A DNA stretch of 64,000 nucleotides, taken from assembly GCF_014645615.1 (NCBI RefSeq), contig NZ_BMMB01000007.1, positions 310,001-374,000 of the forward strand, given 5' to 3'. The position numbers were made by a program, and so were the translations under genes. Below are positions 9,155 through 17,952 of this stretch, piece by piece (within the stretch, counting starts at the first letter, position 1; each line of letters begins with the position of its first letter). The notes under the pieces are model-generated. The model searched no databases and had not been told where the DNA came from. It worked only from the letters and a program-made list of their open reading frames with translations. The DNA is from Paenibacillus hunanensis (GTDB taxonomy: Bacteria; Bacillota; Bacilli; Paenibacillales; Paenibacillaceae).

Positions 9155-10696
9155 ATGGGTTATCTCTGGATCATAATTCTCGTTGTTGCCGCATTATTCT
9201 TTGGGTTCGTGATCGGATATTTTATTCGCAAATCTCTTGCAGAAGCTAAAATTTCCAGTGCTGAAACGGCTGCCGCTCAGATCGTAGAAAATGCGAAAAA
9301 GGAAGCAGAAGCACTGAAAAAAGAAACAGTTCTGGAAGCAAAAGACGAAATCCACAAATTCAGAGCTGAAGCTGAAAAAGACATTCGTGAGCGTCGGAAT
9401 GAAAACCAACGGCTGGAAAGACGATTGTTGCAAAAGGAAGAGTCGCTGGATAAAAAGCTGGAATCACTGGAACGCAAAGAAGAACAAGTGGTTAACAAAG
9501 AGAAACGTATCGAAGAGACACAGCAACAGATCGAGCAGCTATATCAAAATCAGGTATCCGAGTTGGAACGAATCTCCAATCTGACGATGGAGGATGCACG
9601 CAGCATCATCCTGAGCAATGTAGAGCAAGAAGTGCGTCATGAGACTGCACAGATGATTAAAGACATTGAGCAACAGGCGAAAAACGAAGCGGACAAGCGC
9701 TCCCGTGAGATCATTACACTCGCTATTCAGCGTTGTGCAGCTGACCACGTGGCAGAGACTACCGTTTCTGTTGTCACCTTGCCTAATGAAGAAATGAAAG
9801 GCCGTATTATTGGCCGCGAAGGACGTAACATCCGCGCACTGGAAACATTGACTGGTATTGATCTGATTATCGATGATACACCGGAAGCGGTTATTCTGTC
9901 CGGATTTGATCCGATTCGTCGTGAAATCGCCCGTACTGCACTGGAAAAATTGGTGGCTGACGGACGTATTCACCCGGCACGAATCGAGGAAATGGTCGAT
10001 AAATCTCGCCGCGAGGTGGACGAGCGTATCCGCGAATACGGTGAACAGTCTACATTCGAGGTTGGCGTACACGGACTGCATCCAGATTTGATCAAAATTC
10101 TCGGACGACTCAAGTTCCGTACGAGCTATGGTCAGAACGTACTCAAGCACTCGATGGAGGTTGCTTACCTTACCGGCCTGATGGCTGCGGAGCTTGGTCA
10201 GGATGTTACACTGGCGAAGCGTGCAGGTTTGCTTCATGATATCGGTAAAGCGCTTGACCACGAAGTGGAGGGCTCCCATGTGGAGATCGGCGTAGAGCTG
10301 GCGAAGAAATACAAGGAGCATCCAGTCGTAATCAACAGTATTGCTTCTCACCACGGTGATACCGAAGCAACGTCGATTATCGCTATGCTCGTTGGCGCAG
10401 CAGATGCATTGTCTGCCGCACGACCTGGCGCACGTCGTGAAACGCTGGAAACGTATATCCGTCGTTTGGAAAAGCTCGAAGAAATCTCGGAATCATTCGA
10501 TGGAGTCGAAAAATCGTATGCGATTCAAGCCGGACGCGAAATTCGCGTTATGGTACAGCCGGATAAGATTGACGACGCGGAGAGCTTCCGACTCGCTCGA
10601 GATATTACCAAAACGATTGAAAATGAACTGGATTATCCAGGACATATCAAAGTCACCGTTATCCGTGAAACACGAGCGGTTGATTACGCAAAATAA
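9155..10696 (+). CDS. rny: Ribonuclease Y
   Basis: RNase Y is the membrane-anchored endoribonuclease that starts mRNA decay in Bacillales. The 513-aa protein has an N-terminal anchor (WIIILVVAALFFGFVIGYFI), a long charged coiled coil (about 30-200), a KH domain with GRIIGREGRNIRALE, and an HD domain with the metal-binding pair in LLHDIGK. I chose ATG 9155 behind AGGAGGTGAACAGA; the frame is open 50 codons further upstream to ATG 9005, but that extension would put a polar stretch before the membrane anchor. The length agrees with the family (about 520). Confidence 0.96.
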   Translation: MGYLWIIILVVAALFFGFVIGYFIRKSLAEAKISSAETAAAQIVENAKKEAEALKKETVLEAKDEIHKFRAEAEKDIRERRNENQRLERRLLQKEESLDKKLESLERKEEQVVNKEKRIEETQQQIEQLYQNQVSELERISNLTMEDARSIILSNVEQEVRHETAQMIKDIEQQAKNEADKRSREIITLAIQRCAADHVAETTVSVVTLPNEEMKGRIIGREGRNIRALETLTGIDLIIDDTPEAVILSGFDPIRREIARTALEKLVADGRIHPARIEEMVDKSRREVDERIREYGEQSTFEVGVHGLHPDLIKILGRLKFRTSYGQNVLKHSMEVAYLTGLMAAELGQDVTLAKRAGLLHDIGKALDHEVEGSHVEIGVELAKKYKEHPVVINSIASHHGDTEATSIIAMLVGAADALSAARPGARRETLETYIRRLEKLEEISESFDGVEKSYAIQAGREIRVMVQPDKIDDAESFRLARDITKTIENELDYPGHIKVTVIRETRAVDYAK

Positions 10697-10706
10697 AGAT
10701 CATGCG

Positions 10707-10737
10707 AAAAGTGACCTGGATACGGGTCACTTTTTGT
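10707..10737 (+). terminator. Terminator between rny and ymdB
   Basis: Arms aaaagtgacc (10707-10716) and ggtcactttt (10725-10734) with an 8-nt loop end in a T run, only 11 nt after the rny stop. ymdB must be expressed by read-through or from a promoter inside rny. Confidence 0.8.
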
Positions 10738-10760
10738 ATTACTGGACGGAGGAGAACATC

Positions 10761-11555
10761 ATTAAAGTTATTTTTATTGGAGATATTGTAGGTAGTACAG
10801 GACGGAAAGCGATTAAGTCAAGCCTTCCTCGGTTAAAATCAAAGTATAACCCGGACATGATTATCGCGAATGCCGAGAATTCCGCCTCCGGGCGCGGTGT
10901 TACACGCAAAATCGCTAACGAGTTATTTGAACAGGGCGTGCATGGGATTACGATGGGGAATCATACATGGGATAATCGCGAAATTTTCGAGTTTATCGAT
11001 GATGAAGCGCGCATGGTTCGTCCGGCGAATTTTCCACCGGATACACCAGGACGTGGCTACACAATCATCAAGAACGGCGGCAAACAGCTTGCCATTATCA
11101 ATTTGCAGGGACGTACCTTCCTGCCGGCAATCGATTGCCCCTTCCGCAAAGTGGATGAAATTCTGGATGAGCTCAAGGGTAAAACCAATGCGATTCTAGT
11201 TGATTTTCATGCGGAGGCAACGTCGGAAAAGATTGCTATGGGCTGGCATCTGGAAGGACGTGCATCGATGGTCGTTGGTACACATACGCATGTGCAAAGT
11301 AACGATGATACCATCCTGCCAGGTGGTACTGCGTATCAGACCGATGTCGGTATGGTTGGCTCGTATGAGGGTGTGCTGGGCATGCAGCGCGATGCGGTGC
11401 TGTATAAGTTCCAGACACAGCTTCCTGCACGTTTTCAAGTGTGTGAGGGCAAATGGCATTTTCATGCTGTCTATGTCGATATTGATGATGTGACCGGTAG
11501 AGCGAAAAAAATCGAAAAGATCCGCATGTATGAAGACGAGTGGCATATGGATTAA
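10761..11555 (+). CDS. ymdB: YmdB metallophosphodiesterase, apparent ATT start
   Basis: YmdB is a dinuclear-metal phosphodiesterase acting on cyclic nucleotides; in B. subtilis it controls biofilm and motility genes. Metal ligands are visible: D8 (GDIVG), E39/N40 (AENSASG), GNHTWD, VDFHAEATSE and GTHTHVQSND. The family begins M-K-V-x-F-I-G-D; here the reading is I-K-V-I-F-I-G-D, with ATT at 10761-10763 six bases after GGAGGAG (10748-10754). From there the product is 264 aa, the B. subtilis length. The only alternative is TTG at 10734, inside the terminator T run and without a ribosome site; the next ATG (residue 33) would delete D8. Confidence 0.85.
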   Translation: MKVIFIGDIVGSTGRKAIKSSLPRLKSKYNPDMIIANAENSASGRGVTRKIANELFEQGVHGITMGNHTWDNREIFEFIDDEARMVRPANFPPDTPGRGYTIIKNGGKQLAIINLQGRTFLPAIDCPFRKVDEILDELKGKTNAILVDFHAEATSEKIAMGWHLEGRASMVVGTHTHVQSNDDTILPGGTAYQTDVGMVGSYEGVLGMQRDAVLYKFQTQLPARFQVCEGKWHFHAVYVDIDDVTGRAKKIEKIRMYEDEWHMD

Positions 11556-11774
11556 GCGGTAAGCCAAGCGAAAGCAAACTTTTGCTTATTGACTTGCTAT
11601 ATCATCATTTTGATGGTGTAGTACCTATACAGGCTGGCAGTGCTTCAAACAACTGCTATCATGGCTTGTCAGATTTCCACATCGATTCAACGTCCCTGTT
11701 TGTAGGCAGAAGATCCAAGTATATTGATCCTTCAAAAATATATTTGACAATTCCACCTATGCGGTTCAAAAAAA

Positions 11775-11803
11775 GAAGGAAATTGAGATAAATCCTCGAA
11801 TAC
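11775..11803 (+). promoter_or_regulatory. SigH-type promoter of spoVS
   Basis: GAAGGAAAT (11775-11783), an 11-bp spacer and CTCGAATAC (11795-11803) match the Bacillus SigH consensus RnAGGAwWW-N11/12-RnnGAATww closely. spoVS is SigH-dependent in B. subtilis. It is the only signal I see in the gap 11556-11870. Confidence 0.75.
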
Positions 11804-11870
11804 TAACTAGACGCATTTCCGATCATTTTTGAAGCCAAGCCATCATTCATTCCTAGGGGAGGTACCTAAC

Positions 11871-12131
11871 ATGGAAGTATTAAAAGTGTCAGCAAAATCC
11901 AACCCGAATTCAGTAGCCGGAGCCCTGGCGGGAGTGTTGCGTGAACGCGGCGCTGCCGAGCTTCAAGCTATCGGAGCGGGTGCACTGAATCAAGCGATCA
12001 AAGCTGTAGCTATTGCCAGAGGATTTGTAGCGCCAAGTGGAGTTGACCTGATTTGCATTCCGGCCTTTACCGATATTGTGATTGATGGAGAAGACAGAAC
12101 TGCGATGAAGCTGATCGTGGAGCCAAGATAA
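11871..12131 (+). CDS. spoVS: Stage V sporulation protein S
   Basis: SpoVS is an 86-aa Alba-fold nucleic-acid-binding-like protein needed for spore coat and septation steps; here it is exactly 86 aa, beginning MEVLKVSAKSNPNSVAGALAG. ATG 11871 lies behind AGGGGAGGTACCTAAC; an earlier in-frame ATG at 11829 would add 14 residues absent from the family. B. subtilis has tdh-kbl between spoVS and miaB; here they are replaced by a pduL-like gene and others. Confidence 0.97.
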   Translation: MEVLKVSAKSNPNSVAGALAGVLRERGAAELQAIGAGALNQAIKAVAIARGFVAPSGVDLICIPAFTDIVIDGEDRTAMKLIVEPR

Positions 12132-12253
12132 GCAGCATTGATCGTTGCATAGCCGCCCTGCAAGCCTACCATTCACGGCATAAGATGGAGCGGTATTTGT
12201 ACAACTCCAAGTAGATACCAGACGGGAATGGCGGAAAAAACGTAAAATTTTGT

Positions 12254-12295
12254 GACCTGTATCGCTTTTTTACTGAAAGCGTGCAGGTCTTTTTG
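12254..12295 (+). terminator. Terminator of spoVS
   Basis: Arms gacctg (12254-12259) and caggtc (12284-12289), with further pairing cgcttt/aaagcg inside, are followed by five Ts. Confidence 0.75.
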
Positions 12296-12304
12296 CTGAG
12301 TTGG

Positions 12305-12334
12305 TTTTCATTTTCATAGTAAAAGATGTATAAT
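12305..12334 (+). promoter_or_regulatory. Candidate promoter of the pduL-like gene
   Basis: TTTTCA (12305-12310), an 18-bp spacer and a perfect TATAAT (12329-12334), 85 bases before the start codon. Confidence 0.45.
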
Positions 12335-12418
12335 AAAAAGGTATGGTTTTCATTACATCTAGTACGTGTATTTTGTTACAAACATATATGTACACAATAG
12401 CCAAGGAGTGAATGATCA

Positions 12419-12991
12419 ATGAGTAAAGTAGTACCTATAGGCGTATCTGCACGCCATATTCACCTGTCTCAAGAGCATATTGAAATTCTGTTTGGTGCAG
12501 GATATCAATTGACTGAATTCAAACCACTGTCCCAACCAGGTCAGTTTGCTGCCAACGAAACGGTAGAGGTTGTTGGTTCTAAAGGTTCTTTCCCTAAAGT
12601 TCGTATTCTGGGTCCAGCACGTGCGGCAACTCAGCTGGAAATCTCCCTGACCGATTCCTTTGCAATCGGTGTAAAAGCACCTGTTCGTGAATCTGGTCAT
12701 ATCGAAGGTACGCCAGGCATCCTGATCAAAGGACCAGCAGGCGAGGTTGAAGTTCAAGAAGGCGTAATCGTGGCAGCTCGTCACATTCATTTCCACACTT
12801 CGGATGCTGAAAAATGGGGCATCAACGATCAAGACAAGCTGAAAGTTCGTCTGTCTGGCGAGCGCGGCATGGTACTGGAAAATGTAATCGCACGCGTATC
12901 CGATTCCTTTGCACTGGATATGCACATCGATACAGACGAAGCGAATGCTGCTGGTGCACGCACTGGCGACACTGCTGAAATCATCGACTAA
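12419..12991 (+). CDS. pduL: Phosphate propanoyltransferase (PduL/PTAC family)
   Basis: PduL-type enzymes move acyl groups between CoA and phosphate (acyl-CoA + Pi to acyl-phosphate + CoA). The 190-aa protein shows the two repeated zinc-binding halves: GVSARHIHLSQEH near residue 10 and IVAARHIHFHTSDAEKWG near 122, whose His residues bind the two Zn ions. No microcompartment shell genes are nearby and there is no N-terminal encapsulation peptide, so this is probably a free housekeeping acetyl/propionyl transferase of central metabolism. AAGGAGTGAATGATCA precedes the ATG. Confidence 0.9.
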   Translation: MSKVVPIGVSARHIHLSQEHIEILFGAGYQLTEFKPLSQPGQFAANETVEVVGSKGSFPKVRILGPARAATQLEISLTDSFAIGVKAPVRESGHIEGTPGILIKGPAGEVEVQEGVIVAARHIHFHTSDAEKWGINDQDKLKVRLSGERGMVLENVIARVSDSFALDMHIDTDEANAAGARTGDTAEIID

Positions 12992-13099
12992 AAGCTAAAG
13001 CATAATTATAGATCGAGCGAGAGCGAACAATTGACTTTCAATGATTCCTAGCCTGTGCTTCGATATAACGATGTGTAATGTGATTATGTATAATCAAAC

Positions 13100-13180
13100 A
13101 GCCAGAACAGGACTGCTTCATCTGGATAGCATGCAGCTATTGTGCGCGGATGAAGTGTCGAGCTGTTCTGGCTTTTTTTC
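13100..13180 (+). terminator. Long-hairpin terminator after pduL
   Basis: Outer arms agccagaacag (13100-13110) and ctgttctggct (13163-13173) enclose a second pairing, cttcatc with gatgaag (13116-13122 and 13149-13155), and end in seven Ts. The size (over 70 nt) is unusual for a plain terminator. It is the main content of gap 12992-13335; downstream, 13247-13306, lie three weakly similar 20-base units containing tatgaact. Confidence 0.7.
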
Positions 13181-13335
13181 ATGTAATCTGATAGTTGATC
13201 CTATCTTATATCATGTGCGAGTTTGTTTTAAACTTTAGACGATAACGGTATGAACTCCACCATAACTGCATGAACTCGACTGCAATTGTATGAGTTAGAT
13301 TTGCAGCAACTGGCGGCTGTATGTGCAGTAGTTAT

Positions 13336-14511
13336 TTATTTCTGATCTTTAGCCTCCCTATAGCGTGCATACGTACGTTGTAAATACTCCATATACTGTC
13401 TACGTGTCAAACCATCCGTTTGTTTATTAAAATCGTCATATGAGATATCGACTGGAAAACCGAACTCTGCCATTGCTTTTTGACGTGCTTCAAGGTAGAG
13501 CGGATGATCCAACGTTTTGGGCCAATCACGATTCTCCAGCGGCTCGAATTCATACTGTGAAATGCCACTATACACGCCATTATTGCTATACGTACGTGCT
13601 GCGGTAAATTGAACCTCTGATTCAGGCTTGAATGCCGTTCCGGTACCCCATGATAAGGAATAACCATTTTCTGGCTTATCATTCGTTTTGCCATATCCGA
13701 TTGGAAAAGCAATATCCTGCTCGTCCAGCAGCTTATGACCGACATGTTCATAGTGCCCCCGTAGAAAATAATCATCCATGACTGTGATCACATGATCGGA
13801 TTGCGGAGCCGAGATAATGTCAGTAAGCTGAGGTGACCGATTCGTTGTGCGATACAAATAAGGACGCACGAATAGTGGCATCGTCATAGCCTGATTCCAG
13901 ATACTATACTCGCTAAATAATCCATCCTTTTGCATTTTGCGCAAATCTCCAACGACCAGTACATAAGCATCATAGTACAAATCTAGCTCCACGCGGAAAA
14001 TATCGCCTGGTATCGCATTATAACGCGTGCGCTTCGCATATAGCAGGCGCTCCAGCTTCTGATCATAATCGGCTGGAAGCTGTGTGGGATACTGCTGGAG
14101 CCATGCCAGCAGCTCTTCACGCGTATGGCATTGTGGGCATTCACCAAGCGGCAGCGAGATCGTATTATTCGGATTCGTGACCGCTACATAGCCCTTATGA
14201 TCCTGATCACGGATACCCGCTGAAAATTTTATGCTGGCTGCTTTGATGCTTGTGATATTCGAAAAATTCAGCTTCTTTTCCTTTCCTTTTGCCGTCTGAG
14301 GAAGAATCCACTGTCGATCCCGCGTTTCAATATGTACATCTGTCTCGGAATAGGCTTGTTCGTACGTGCCCATACATTTCCGAATCACATCACCTTCAAG
14401 CGCAATCCAGTAGCCTGCGCGTAGCTCCATTAGCTCCCAATCCGCATTCAACTGCTGTAAGCCAAAATAAGGGCGTAGTTCATTCGTTAACCATAGTGCA
14501 GGCTGTTTCAA
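13336..14511 (-). CDS. Hypothetical protein, possible Imm26-like domain
   Basis: I do not recognise this 391-aa soluble protein firmly. A central stretch (NAIPGDIFRVELDLYYDAYVLVVGDL, about residue 168) resembles the GDxF...YGxVxG pattern of Imm26-type immunity domains. A pair of cysteines (ECPQCH, about 127) could bind metal. No signal peptide or membrane segment is seen. The start is TTG at 14511, six bases after AAGGAGGG on the minus strand. It stands alone between pduL and the divergent L,D-transpeptidase-like gene; no cognate toxin gene is adjacent. Confidence 0.7.
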   Translation of the reverse strand: MKQPALWLTNELRPYFGLQQLNADWELMELRAGYWIALEGDVIRKCMGTYEQAYSETDVHIETRDRQWILPQTAKGKEKKLNFSNITSIKAASIKFSAGIRDQDHKGYVAVTNPNNTISLPLGECPQCHTREELLAWLQQYPTQLPADYDQKLERLLYAKRTRYNAIPGDIFRVELDLYYDAYVLVVGDLRKMQKDGLFSEYSIWNQAMTMPLFVRPYLYRTTNRSPQLTDIISAPQSDHVITVMDDYFLRGHYEHVGHKLLDEQDIAFPIGYGKTNDKPENGYSLSWGTGTAFKPESEVQFTAARTYSNNGVYSGISQYEFEPLENRDWPKTLDHPLYLEARQKAMAEFGFPVDISYDDFNKQTDGLTRRQYMEYLQRTYARYREAKDQK

Positions 14512-14700
14512 CTTGTACCCTCCTTGAATAATTATGTATTATACATACCAGGAATGTTAGATGATCTAGTTTTTAAAGTAAAATGAGTACTAGTATCAGA
14601 ACTAAAATTAAAAAATGAACCATAGCTACATTAAAAAATGAATGATAACTACATTATAAATAAAACTATAAATACATCCATAACTATAGGGGGTCATATG

Positions 14701-15405
14701 ATGAAATACCGTGTTCGACTGACAATGCTGTTATTGCTATTAATAGGCTCAATGCCTGTCTATTCACAGGCAGACGCTGGAGGGCCGATCGATGAATCGA
14801 AGCTATTTAAGAAGCTGGATCAGCTTAGTAGTGAACAGATTATTCTGGTAGCTGCTGATCGCTCAAGCTCCATTACAGGTAGATTATATGTGTATGAGAA
14901 GCAGGAGGGGAGCTGGAAGCGTCAATTGGGCCCTGTTCCTGTCGTTTTCGGCAATAACGGTCTGGGCAAAACGAAAGAAGGCGATGGGAAAACACCGCTT
15001 GGCACGTATACACTGGGTACTGCTTTTGGTAGCAATCTACAGCCGCCAGCAGGTCTGCAAATCGATTATCGTCCCGCAGGAGCTGATGATTACTGGGTTG
15101 ATACACCGCAATCTCCAGACTATAATAGCTGGGTTGCTTACGAGGGCAATCCCAAGGAACGCTGGTCATCCTTTGAGCGGCTCAATCATCCATTATATCA
15201 GTATGCCGTGGTAATCAATTACAATACGAATCCGGTTATACCGGGTAAAGGCAGTGCTATTTTCATGCATATCTGGCGAGCAGCGGATAAGCCTACTGAA
15301 GGCTGTATTGCGATGTCTAAGGATAATCTGCTACGTGTGATGAAGATTATCAATCCGGATCGTTCTCCCAAAATTCGGATCGGTGTTGGTGATAGCATTT
15401 ACTAA
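14701..15405 (+). CDS. Secreted L,D-transpeptidase-like (YkuD-fold) protein
   Basis: The 234-aa product begins with a signal peptide (MKYRVRLTMLLLLLIGSMPVYSQA). The remainder resembles ErfK/YbiS/YkuD-type catalytic domains: GDGKTPLGTYTLG, then the active-site arrangement IFMHIWR...PTEGCIAMS with catalytic His and Cys in the H-x(n)-GC pattern. Such enzymes crosslink peptidoglycan or act on its stem peptides outside the membrane. ATG 14701 (second of two adjacent ATGs) lies 7 nt after AGGGGG; the open frame upstream to 14638 is AT-rich leader. It is monocistronic. Confidence 0.85.
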   Translation: MKYRVRLTMLLLLLIGSMPVYSQADAGGPIDESKLFKKLDQLSSEQIILVAADRSSSITGRLYVYEKQEGSWKRQLGPVPVVFGNNGLGKTKEGDGKTPLGTYTLGTAFGSNLQPPAGLQIDYRPAGADDYWVDTPQSPDYNSWVAYEGNPKERWSSFERLNHPLYQYAVVINYNTNPVIPGKGSAIFMHIWRAADKPTEGCIAMSKDNLLRVMKIINPDRSPKIRIGVGDSIY

Positions 15406-15718
15406 TCGAACGCTGAGGGCTATAGCCAATGAAGTGATTCATGGCTCTGAGCGAACACGGATGGAGATTCCTTGCTTTTTATATAGATAGTGCCATGCTA
15501 TAATTACAGGTGATGCTTTTTTGTTGAACCGATTGCTTCCGTTAATTGTGGTGCAAAATAGAGAGGGATTCGTAAAGAACTCACATTCTATGGATCGCAT
15601 CCATCGGCAAAAGAATAGAGCAGCAGTTGTCCATATCAAGCAGCGCAGGCTGTTTAGTATATTGCGATACGATCGGTATGTTCAGGAAATGTTTATGGTG
15701 GGGGAGTGACAGCATAGC
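15406..15718 (+). other. Intergenic region before miaB
   Basis: No gene is supported in these 313 bases. A -10-like TATAAT at 15499-15504 is the best promoter candidate for miaB, but its -35 is poor. A 62-codon open frame here has no ribosome site. Confidence 0.4.
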
Positions 15719-17269
15719 ATGTCAAAACAAACAAAAGATTATTCTCAATATTTTGATTTTTCGGATGCTAAGGTAATATCCGAGGATGAAACGGGCAAAA
15801 AGATCCGTATTCGCGGACGCGAAATCCACATTATGTCCGAGCCGAATCAGCGCGAAGAGAAGAAGCGTGGCAAGCAGGAAGTACAGGTGATGTACGAAGA
15901 CGCGGTGCCAGAAGAACTGCGCGAGATCGGTGCAGGCAAGCATTATCTCGTCTATACGTTTGGCTGTCAGATGAATGAGCATGATTCGGAGACGATCAAG
16001 GGCATATTGGAGCAAATGGGCTACACGGCTACAGAAAGCCGTGAGGAAGCTGATATTATTCTGCTCAACACCTGTGCTATTCGTGAAAATGCGGAGGATC
16101 GTGTATTTGGCGAGCTGGGTCATCTGAAAACTCTCAAGCTGGAGCGTCCGGGCTTGCTGCTGGGAGTATGTGGATGTATGGCGCAGGAGGAAGGCGTCGT
16201 GAATCGGATTATGCAGAAGCATAATTTTGTCGATATGATCTTCGGTACGCACAATATTCACCGTTTGCCACAGCTTGTACAGGGTGCCCTGTTCAGCAAG
16301 GAAATGGTCGTTGAGGTCTGGTCTAAAGAAGGCGATATCGTTGAAAATCTGCCGAAAAAACGCCAGGGTATGCGCGGCTGGGTAAATATTATGTATGGCT
16401 GTGATAAATTTTGCACCTACTGTATCGTTCCGTATACACGGGGCAAAGAACGCAGTCGTCTGCCGCAGGATGTGATCGCAGAAGTTCGCGAGCTGGCACG
16501 TCAGGGCTTCAAGGAAATTACGCTGCTCGGACAGAACGTGAATGCCTATGGTAAAGACCTGGAAGGCATGAACTATACATTTGGCGATCTCATGGACGAT
16601 ATTTCCAAAATCGATATTCCGCGTGTACGTTTTACCACTTCACACCCGCGTGATTTTGATGAACGCCTGATCGAGGTTCTGGCTAAGGGTGGCAATCTGG
16701 TGGAGCATATTCATCTGCCTGTTCAATCCGGTAGCACGGAAGTATTGAAGAAAATGAGCCGTAAATATAGCCGTGAGCGTTATCTGGAGCTGGTTGACCA
16801 GATTTACAGTGCTATTCCAAATGCGGTACTCACAACCGATATTATTGTTGGATTCCCTGGGGAAACCGACGAGCAATTTGAAGAAACATTATCTCTTGTG
16901 CGTCAGGTTGGCTTTGATTCGGCGTATACGTTTATTTATTCGCCGCGTGAAGGTACACCGGCTGCCACGATGGAGGATAATGTGCCGATGGAAGTGAAAA
17001 AGGAGCGCTTGCAGCGTCTGAATGCTACGATTAAGCAATATAGCCGAATCGGTAGCGAGAAGTTTCTTGGTCAGGTCGTTGAGGTGCTGGTGGAAGGTGC
17101 CAGCAAAAACAATGATCAGGTGCTGGCTGGACGCACACGCTCGAATAAGCTCGTCCATTTTGAAGGCTCGGAAGAGCTGATTGGCGAGTTCGTATATGTG
17201 AAGATTACCGATTCCAAATCGTTTTATATTAAAGGCGAGCTGGTAGCTGAGCCGGCAGCGATAAGCTGA
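15719..17269 (+). CDS. miaB: tRNA-2-methylthio-N6-dimethylallyladenosine synthase
   Basis: MiaB is a radical-SAM methylthiotransferase that converts i6A37 to ms2i6A37 in tRNAs reading UNN codons. The 516-aa protein has the N-terminal UPF0004 domain with its three cluster cysteines (FGCQMNEHDS, LNTCAIREN, GVCGCMAQ), the radical-SAM motif CDKFCTYC near residue 225, and a C-terminal TRAM domain (about 445-510). A charged 70-residue N-terminal extension is normal for Bacillales. GGGGAGTGACAGC precedes the ATG. ricA follows, as in Bacillus. Confidence 0.96.
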   Translation: MSKQTKDYSQYFDFSDAKVISEDETGKKIRIRGREIHIMSEPNQREEKKRGKQEVQVMYEDAVPEELREIGAGKHYLVYTFGCQMNEHDSETIKGILEQMGYTATESREEADIILLNTCAIRENAEDRVFGELGHLKTLKLERPGLLLGVCGCMAQEEGVVNRIMQKHNFVDMIFGTHNIHRLPQLVQGALFSKEMVVEVWSKEGDIVENLPKKRQGMRGWVNIMYGCDKFCTYCIVPYTRGKERSRLPQDVIAEVRELARQGFKEITLLGQNVNAYGKDLEGMNYTFGDLMDDISKIDIPRVRFTTSHPRDFDERLIEVLAKGGNLVEHIHLPVQSGSTEVLKKMSRKYSRERYLELVDQIYSAIPNAVLTTDIIVGFPGETDEQFEETLSLVRQVGFDSAYTFIYSPREGTPAATMEDNVPMEVKKERLQRLNATIKQYSRIGSEKFLGQVVEVLVEGASKNNDQVLAGRTRSNKLVHFEGSEELIGEFVYVKITDSKSFYIKGELVAEPAAIS

Positions 17270-17316
17270 TTATAGGGTGCTGCCAGACTTGACCTGACGG
17301 AAAGGATGCTATTGCC

Positions 17317-17781
17317 GTGGACCGACAGGAGCATAACATAAATAATCAGCAGACGGCAGCAGACAGCCCGGAGCTGGAAACGAGCGGATTGTACATCCGT
17401 GAGGATATTATGGAGAAAACGCGGCAGCTTGCTGGCCTGATCTCCAACAGCGAGGAAATTATTCATTTTCAAAAGGCAGAGCAGATGATTCAGTCGCATG
17501 AACGTGTGCAAAGCCTGATCTCGCAGATCAAGAAAAAGCAAAAGGAAGTCGTTGCCTTCGAATCGCTTCGCAATCAGAAGATGGTAGCGAAGATTGAAGC
17601 GGAGATGGCTGAGCTGCAACAGGAGCTGGATGATATCCCGCTTGTCGGCGATTATCAGGAATCTCAAGTAGAGATCAATGATCTACTGCAAATGGTCGTA
17701 TCTGCTATTTACAGCACGGTATCGGAGAAGATCCATGTGGAGAGCGGTAAAGATTCTCCCCCGGCGTCCTGCGGGGACTAA
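17317..17781 (+). CDS. ricA: RicA/YmcA family regulatory protein
   Basis: The 154-aa helical protein belongs to the Com_YlbF family (YmcA/RicA). In B. subtilis RicA, RicF and RicT form an Fe-S-containing complex that works with RNase Y on mRNA maturation and promotes competence, biofilm and sporulation. Two long amphipathic helices cover residues about 28-130; the tail ends in PPASCGD with one Cys. The start is GTG 17317 behind GGAAAGGA. Its position 47 nt after miaB matches Bacillus, and rny is in the same neighbourhood. Confidence 0.88.
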   Translation: MDRQEHNINNQQTAADSPELETSGLYIREDIMEKTRQLAGLISNSEEIIHFQKAEQMIQSHERVQSLISQIKKKQKEVVAFESLRNQKMVAKIEAEMAELQQELDDIPLVGDYQESQVEINDLLQMVVSAIYSTVSEKIHVESGKDSPPASCGD

Positions 17782-17828
17782 GCCTTTGATCAGATCGATG
17801 ATCATGGAGAAATAACACAGAAGTAGAG

Positions 17829-17857
17829 GACGCGGAATTCATCTCCGCGTCTTTTTT
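17829..17857 (+). terminator. Terminator of miaB-ricA
   Basis: Arms gacgcgga (17829-17836) and tccgcgtc (17844-17851) with a 7-nt loop and six Ts. Confidence 0.88.
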
Positions 17858-17952
17858 ATCTCAATAAAGGGTCAGCGTTACGATATAATGGTCACACAAT
17901 GTTCTTTCGTAGTACACCAGATTGAATTTGAGCGGAAAGAAGTGAGCTGATC

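Noticed and set aside
13240..13310. Possible repeat array after pduL
   Set aside because: Three weak 20-base similarities with tatgaact are too divergent and too few to call an array; no CRISPR-like regular spacing occurs anywhere in the window.
15521..15709. 62-codon frame before miaB
   Set aside because: No ribosome site and no similarity; it ends just at the miaB leader.
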